From Malurus cyaneus samueli (taxonomy: Eukaryota; Chordata; Aves; Passeriformes; Maluridae): a DNA stretch of 64,000 nt. Below are positions 60,067 to 64,000 of the stretch, piece by piece. The position numbers and the translations under genes were made by a program. Where the stretch lies: the NCBI GenBank assembly GCA_009741485.1, contig CM019238.1:15032438-15096437 (forward strand). Reading direction: 5' to 3'. The notes under the pieces are model-generated. The model did no database searches. It was given only the letters and a program-made list of their open reading frames with translations, and was not told where the DNA came from. The stretch's first letter is position 1, and each line of letters opens with the position of its first letter.

Positions 60067-62084
60067 CCAAGGAAGAAGCACCAGCCTCAAAATGTGTAAA
60101 TTAAATCCGGGACTTTTTGTGATCCATGAAATCCTAATTCCTGAGCTGTTTACCAGAGATAAAAGCTGGCTGACAATGCACAGTTTGATCACTAATTGTA
60201 ACATATCAGGAGCCATAAAATTCCTTCAGAATGTCATTGTGGTTTTTAATTCTGAACTGGGATTTAGCAACCTTCAAATACTTTTAAAAAGACCCTTCTG
60301 TATTTTGGAAAAAAATGTTTCTACAAATGATTAAAGGAAAATGAGGGATGAATAGACTGACAAAAGGACAGACTGTGGGATGCAAGAATGACAACACATA
60401 GGGTGGAAATATTTAAGGATTGGCATTACTTAAAAGCCAATTTAAAGGTTTTCTCTGGATATCAGATGACCTCAGTATAGCAGGTATCTTACATGAAATG
60501 AGTGCATCTAAAGCACCTTGTTAGACTCAATTATCGGAATGTTACAGCCAAGACAGATTTTGCCTTTTTGTTAAAAATTGAATTAGTATCACAAACCCAA
60601 AGTTTAATCTTGCTCTAAGGTGATCTTTGGAAACAGGCAATTATAAAACTGGAGATGAAAATGGAACTTCCAAATGAAGCCCTGACAATTTTTTCATTTT
60701 TTTAAATATATAAAATCCTACCAGAGGAAAATAAAACAAACTACACACAGGAAATACTAAAGAAACATTCCTTTTCAATATTTAAGCATTGAACATTTTG
60801 CCAGAGTGCGAAATTGCGTTTCATCCTCGCTGCCTCTGCAGCTGCGGAACAGCACAATGGATGTTTCTTCCTTGGATCACTGCATGGAAGAGAACAATTT
60901 CAAGAGAAATTAAATATGGATAAAACCTTCTGGCTGAAGATGTCCCTAACCTGCAGATTGCCAGAAGTGTCTCTGGGGCACTCTGGGAGTTTTTCTTGGC
61001 TTTTCACAATATTCCAGGAGATGCTCCAATGCTGGTGTGACACAGCCTGGCAGGGTCCGTGGTCACCACTCACCAGAGCTCTCAGCAAGGTGACTCTGGA
61101 GGATTTTTGTGCCATATATTCTTTCTTGAGAGAGGGAAGGGACTGAGAACAGCCTTTAATAAAGGGACACAGATGTTTGTGTTTATTGCACCACCTGAGC
61201 TAATTAAAATTCTTACCTTTTTTAAAAAAAGGAAAAAGCTCCCTGTGGGAATGAGAAGTGGCTTTTAAAAAAAATTGCAGATGGGATAATGAAAAAAAGA
61301 GTACTTTCAAAATAAGTTATTGAGTTTAGAGTTTTTGAGGTAAAAATGAGTATTGTGACACTGATGCCTGAATTCTCAGCCTGTTTGGTTTGAATTCAGG
61401 AGATAAGGAAATGGGTTTGTCAGACATTGCCTGAAGTTCTGAGCAGCACCTTGTATTGGGTACAAGGTTTGTCCTCAGCATTTGAGAGGGAAAACACTGG
61501 AAGAAAGGATCCTGCCCACCTGGAACACCCAAAGGTGACAGCCTTTGGCAGATAAATGCTGTCGTGGTGTCGCTGTTGTTACACAAATTCTAAAGAAGAT
61601 GAAAAATCTCTTTGTGCATTTCCCAGATGTTCCTGAGCTTTGCCATATCCACAGGGATTTCTGAGCAACACCCATAAGAAAACACCAGTGAAGTGATCTA
61701 CAGCTACAAAAATTCATACCTCAGCTGGAGGTGCACCTAGCTTACATTTTTTTTTTCATTTCATGTTTTATTTTCAAGGACTAAATTCTTTTTGTAGTGA
61801 AGTAGTTAATGAATATAAATGGAACGACCCCCTCCCATATTTCATTGAACTGCTCTTGAAACCAAAATGTCAGATAAAAGAAAAAAAGAAGCTTTAATCT
61901 GAATTAGTTTTAGAGTCAAATTCTTTTGCAGAGATAAAAGATTTCTGCTCACAGATATGTTTCTGTTTACCTAACAACTAACAAATATTTTCTAAAGGTC
62001 TGAGAATTTTCCATAGCATCTTGATACAATTGAATAGAAGACCCATTTAGCCTAATGAGCATTAAGATTAAATCATTTACTCAC
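60067..62084. other. Gene-free AT-rich sequence right of the LTR
   Basis: No supported gene. 60800-61140 is a little GC-richer, with a 110-codon open frame that I do not recognise. 62000-62180 has the texture of a conserved non-coding element. Confidence 0.45.
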
Positions 62085-62094
62085 AGATCAAAGG
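62085..62094 (+). promoter_or_regulatory. Perfect TCF/LEF-type motif
   Basis: AGATCAAAGG is the full TCF/LEF consensus used in Wnt-responsive enhancers. It sits in a non-repetitive AT-rich block (62000-62180) with TTTTAATTATG and TTCACAATTAATAC nearby. Motif match is direct; function is inference, since a 10-bp word can occur by chance. Confidence 0.3.
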
Positions 62095-64000
62095 CGATTT
62101 TAATTATGTAAACGAGTTGTTCAGAAACACAAAGTGTTCCATTAAGCTTCACAATTAATACATACAATATTTATGAGTTCAGACTTTTTTCCTTGTTAAA
62201 AATTGATTGTTACATCAAAAAAAAAAGTTTCCCTAGATGCACTGATTGAAGGAAAAATATTTTAAGCCATAAAAGTAGGCAGGCATGCAAAAGATTTTAC
62301 TGCCTTTTGCTTTTCCTTCTCCTCTTCGTTCCCCCCTTCTCTTTTTTGTTGTTGTTGCTCTCAGCGTCTTGTCACCAGATGTTCATTATGTGTACAAAAT
62401 ATTGAGTTCCCATAAGTGAGCACTCACACTGGGCTCCTGAATGGGACTGGTGCAAAAAAATAAAATAAAAAAAAAAAAAAAAAAAAAAATCCACTTCTAA
62501 AACATCCCCATTGAAGGTATCAATCCTTTCCATTTCTTAGGATATGGAACAACAATAACCAACACCACGGTGCAGAAAAAAGGTTTGGTTCACTGGTGTG
62601 TATCACAAATTATTTTTCATTCTCCTTTTTTTTTTTTTTAAGGAAACAACCTCAGGTAAAATGCAGTATTAAAGGGTCCCATCCTGCTTCCATATCCTGA
62701 CAGATATTACAACAATGCTGCACAGGGTGGATTCTTAAATCACCACATTATTTCGAACAGGCAAGATTAAAATAAATGCAAAGAAAACAAATGATGGAAA
62801 GAATGCTGATAAAATATGCAAGCTGGATTAGTTATAGAGTAATTTATTTCTCCTAGAAGTTCTACTTAGGAAAGCAAATCAAAAGAATGGAAATTTGCTG
62901 ACACTAAGTAATCCTGGAAAACACAGGGACTGGTTGTAGGAAAACTGATGACTGCTTAAGAGGGATGAAAAATCCATTCCAATTCTCAAGGCCAGAGGTT
63001 TGCATTAGGAAAACTTTCAACAAGGTTGGTTTCTAAACTTAAAAACTTCATTAAAAAAAAGATGATAGTAGAATACTTTTACTCAATGTGCTGGGGCAAA
63101 ATTCTACCCTTAGCTGCAGAGTAAACTCTGAGAAATTATACCAGATCACTGCTGCTGATGCATCTGAGAGTACAGACTGCTTTTTGTCAGAGTTAGCAGC
63201 TCAGCTAAGGAGGCAACTCAGGCTCTGACAAATGTGCAAATTGGACCAGAATAGTCACTGATGATTCCATGTTAAGATTTACAAGGAAGAAGCATAAAAT
63301 ATTTAAATATGTTATGAAATCTGTACCATTGTGTCAGTGAAAAATTCCAACACCTTCAACATTCTGTCTTAACAGAGCAGCTGAAGTTTGGATTTTTTTT
63401 TTTTTTCATATATTAGGAACTCATCATACTTTAGCTCTTTCACTCAATATCATGATCTTATGATTGATTTTATTTATTTTAGGTTTGTATGCAACTTGAA
63501 GCTGATGCCAGGGGTATTCTAATTATAATACAGTCAACAGAATGACAGAAATCTTATGTCCTGAAACTCCATAAATAATTCAATGGAATTCAATAGTTTA
63601 TGTTCTTTGCAATCCTTGTACGTCCACAAACTTATGGCCAGCTTTCAGGTGTTTTCCATACATTTCCCTTTCTACTGAAATATAATTGCATCCCAAACCA
63701 GGATCATTTGAATGCTCCTAACGCTCCTGCTTTTGGATGCAGATGGTGGAGAGAAAAAGTTTCATTCACTACTCATCTATTCCCTGCCTATCAAATTAAT
63801 TGTGAACACAAATTATCCCAATCACTTCCATGAAAACTGAGAAATCTGAGTGGTTATATTTCCTTTTGGTTAGGAAAGATTAAGCTCAAAATGCTTTTAG
63901 AAACTTCTCATTATGCATTTTTCTCTCCCTCAGTGCTCTAATTTTCCAGGAAGCTGCCCCTTTCCCCAGCCTGGACACAAATATCCCACAACAGAAAACC
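62095..64000. other. Gene-free AT-rich sequence with homopolymer runs
   Basis: No supported gene. Homopolymers include 23 A at 62467-62489, 14 T at 62626-62639 and 14 T at 63393-63406. The A23 run is preceded by short A/T-rich words but not by anything that reads like a processed transcript. The open frame at 63600-63833 is unrecognised. Confidence 0.45.

Noticed and set aside
62454..62489. Poly-A run as the tail of a processed pseudogene
   Set aside because: The sequence before it has no transcript-like features, no properly placed signal and no flanking duplication, and CR1 machinery rarely makes processed pseudogenes in birds.

Overview
The window looks like gene-free, AT-rich intergenic (or very long intronic) DNA from a bird, most likely a songbird. 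Three things point that way. (1) Two truncated LINE copies end in the CR1 3' tail typical of birds (7691-7858 and 16865-17035, both ending in ATTCTGTGA). (2) A solo LTR at 58450-60066 has the layout of an LTR family that I recognise from memory of songbird genomes; the family name cannot be confirmed here. (3) There is no bacterial gene organisation at all. I found no open reading frame that I can defend as a protein-coding gene, no recognisable exon series, no tRNA, rRNA or other RNA gene, and no CRISPR array. The longest open frames (about 330 to 400 codons) are by-products of tandem repeats.

Layout. 1-4177: single-copy sequence with a candidate conserved regulatory block around 3085-3420. 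4178-5055: an 878-bp (TCCATCC)-type minisatellite with no G on the + strand. 5056-9339: single-copy sequence with one CR1 tail. 9340-9566: a 36-bp minisatellite of six exact-length copies. 9567-24510: AT-rich sequence with a second CR1 tail and short microsatellites. 24511-24860: a 70-bp minisatellite of five copies. 27221-27310: three copies of a 30-bp unit. 32240-32345: a compact block with a nuclear-receptor DR1 motif, nested inverted repeats and a 14-bp palindrome. 39295-41537: two diverged copies of a ~150-bp segment about 2.1 kb apart. 49608-49760: a very old LINE fragment in antisense. 51072-51876: two nearly identical 117-bp copies 688 bp apart. 58450-60066: the solo LTR, expanded by about 16 copies of a 37-39-bp unit. 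60067-64000: AT-rich single-copy sequence with a perfect TCF/LEF-type motif.

How it fits together. Nothing here reads as a pathway or operon. The likely biology is regulatory and structural: AT-rich blocks with developmental transcription-factor motifs, of the kind found in vertebrate gene deserts, interrupted by transposon remnants and unusually many minisatellites. The most distinctive items are the G-free tract, the hairpin-bearing repeat expanded inside the LTR, the two local duplications, and the inverted-repeat/DR1 block. Regulatory calls are inference from motif content only; conservation could not be tested.
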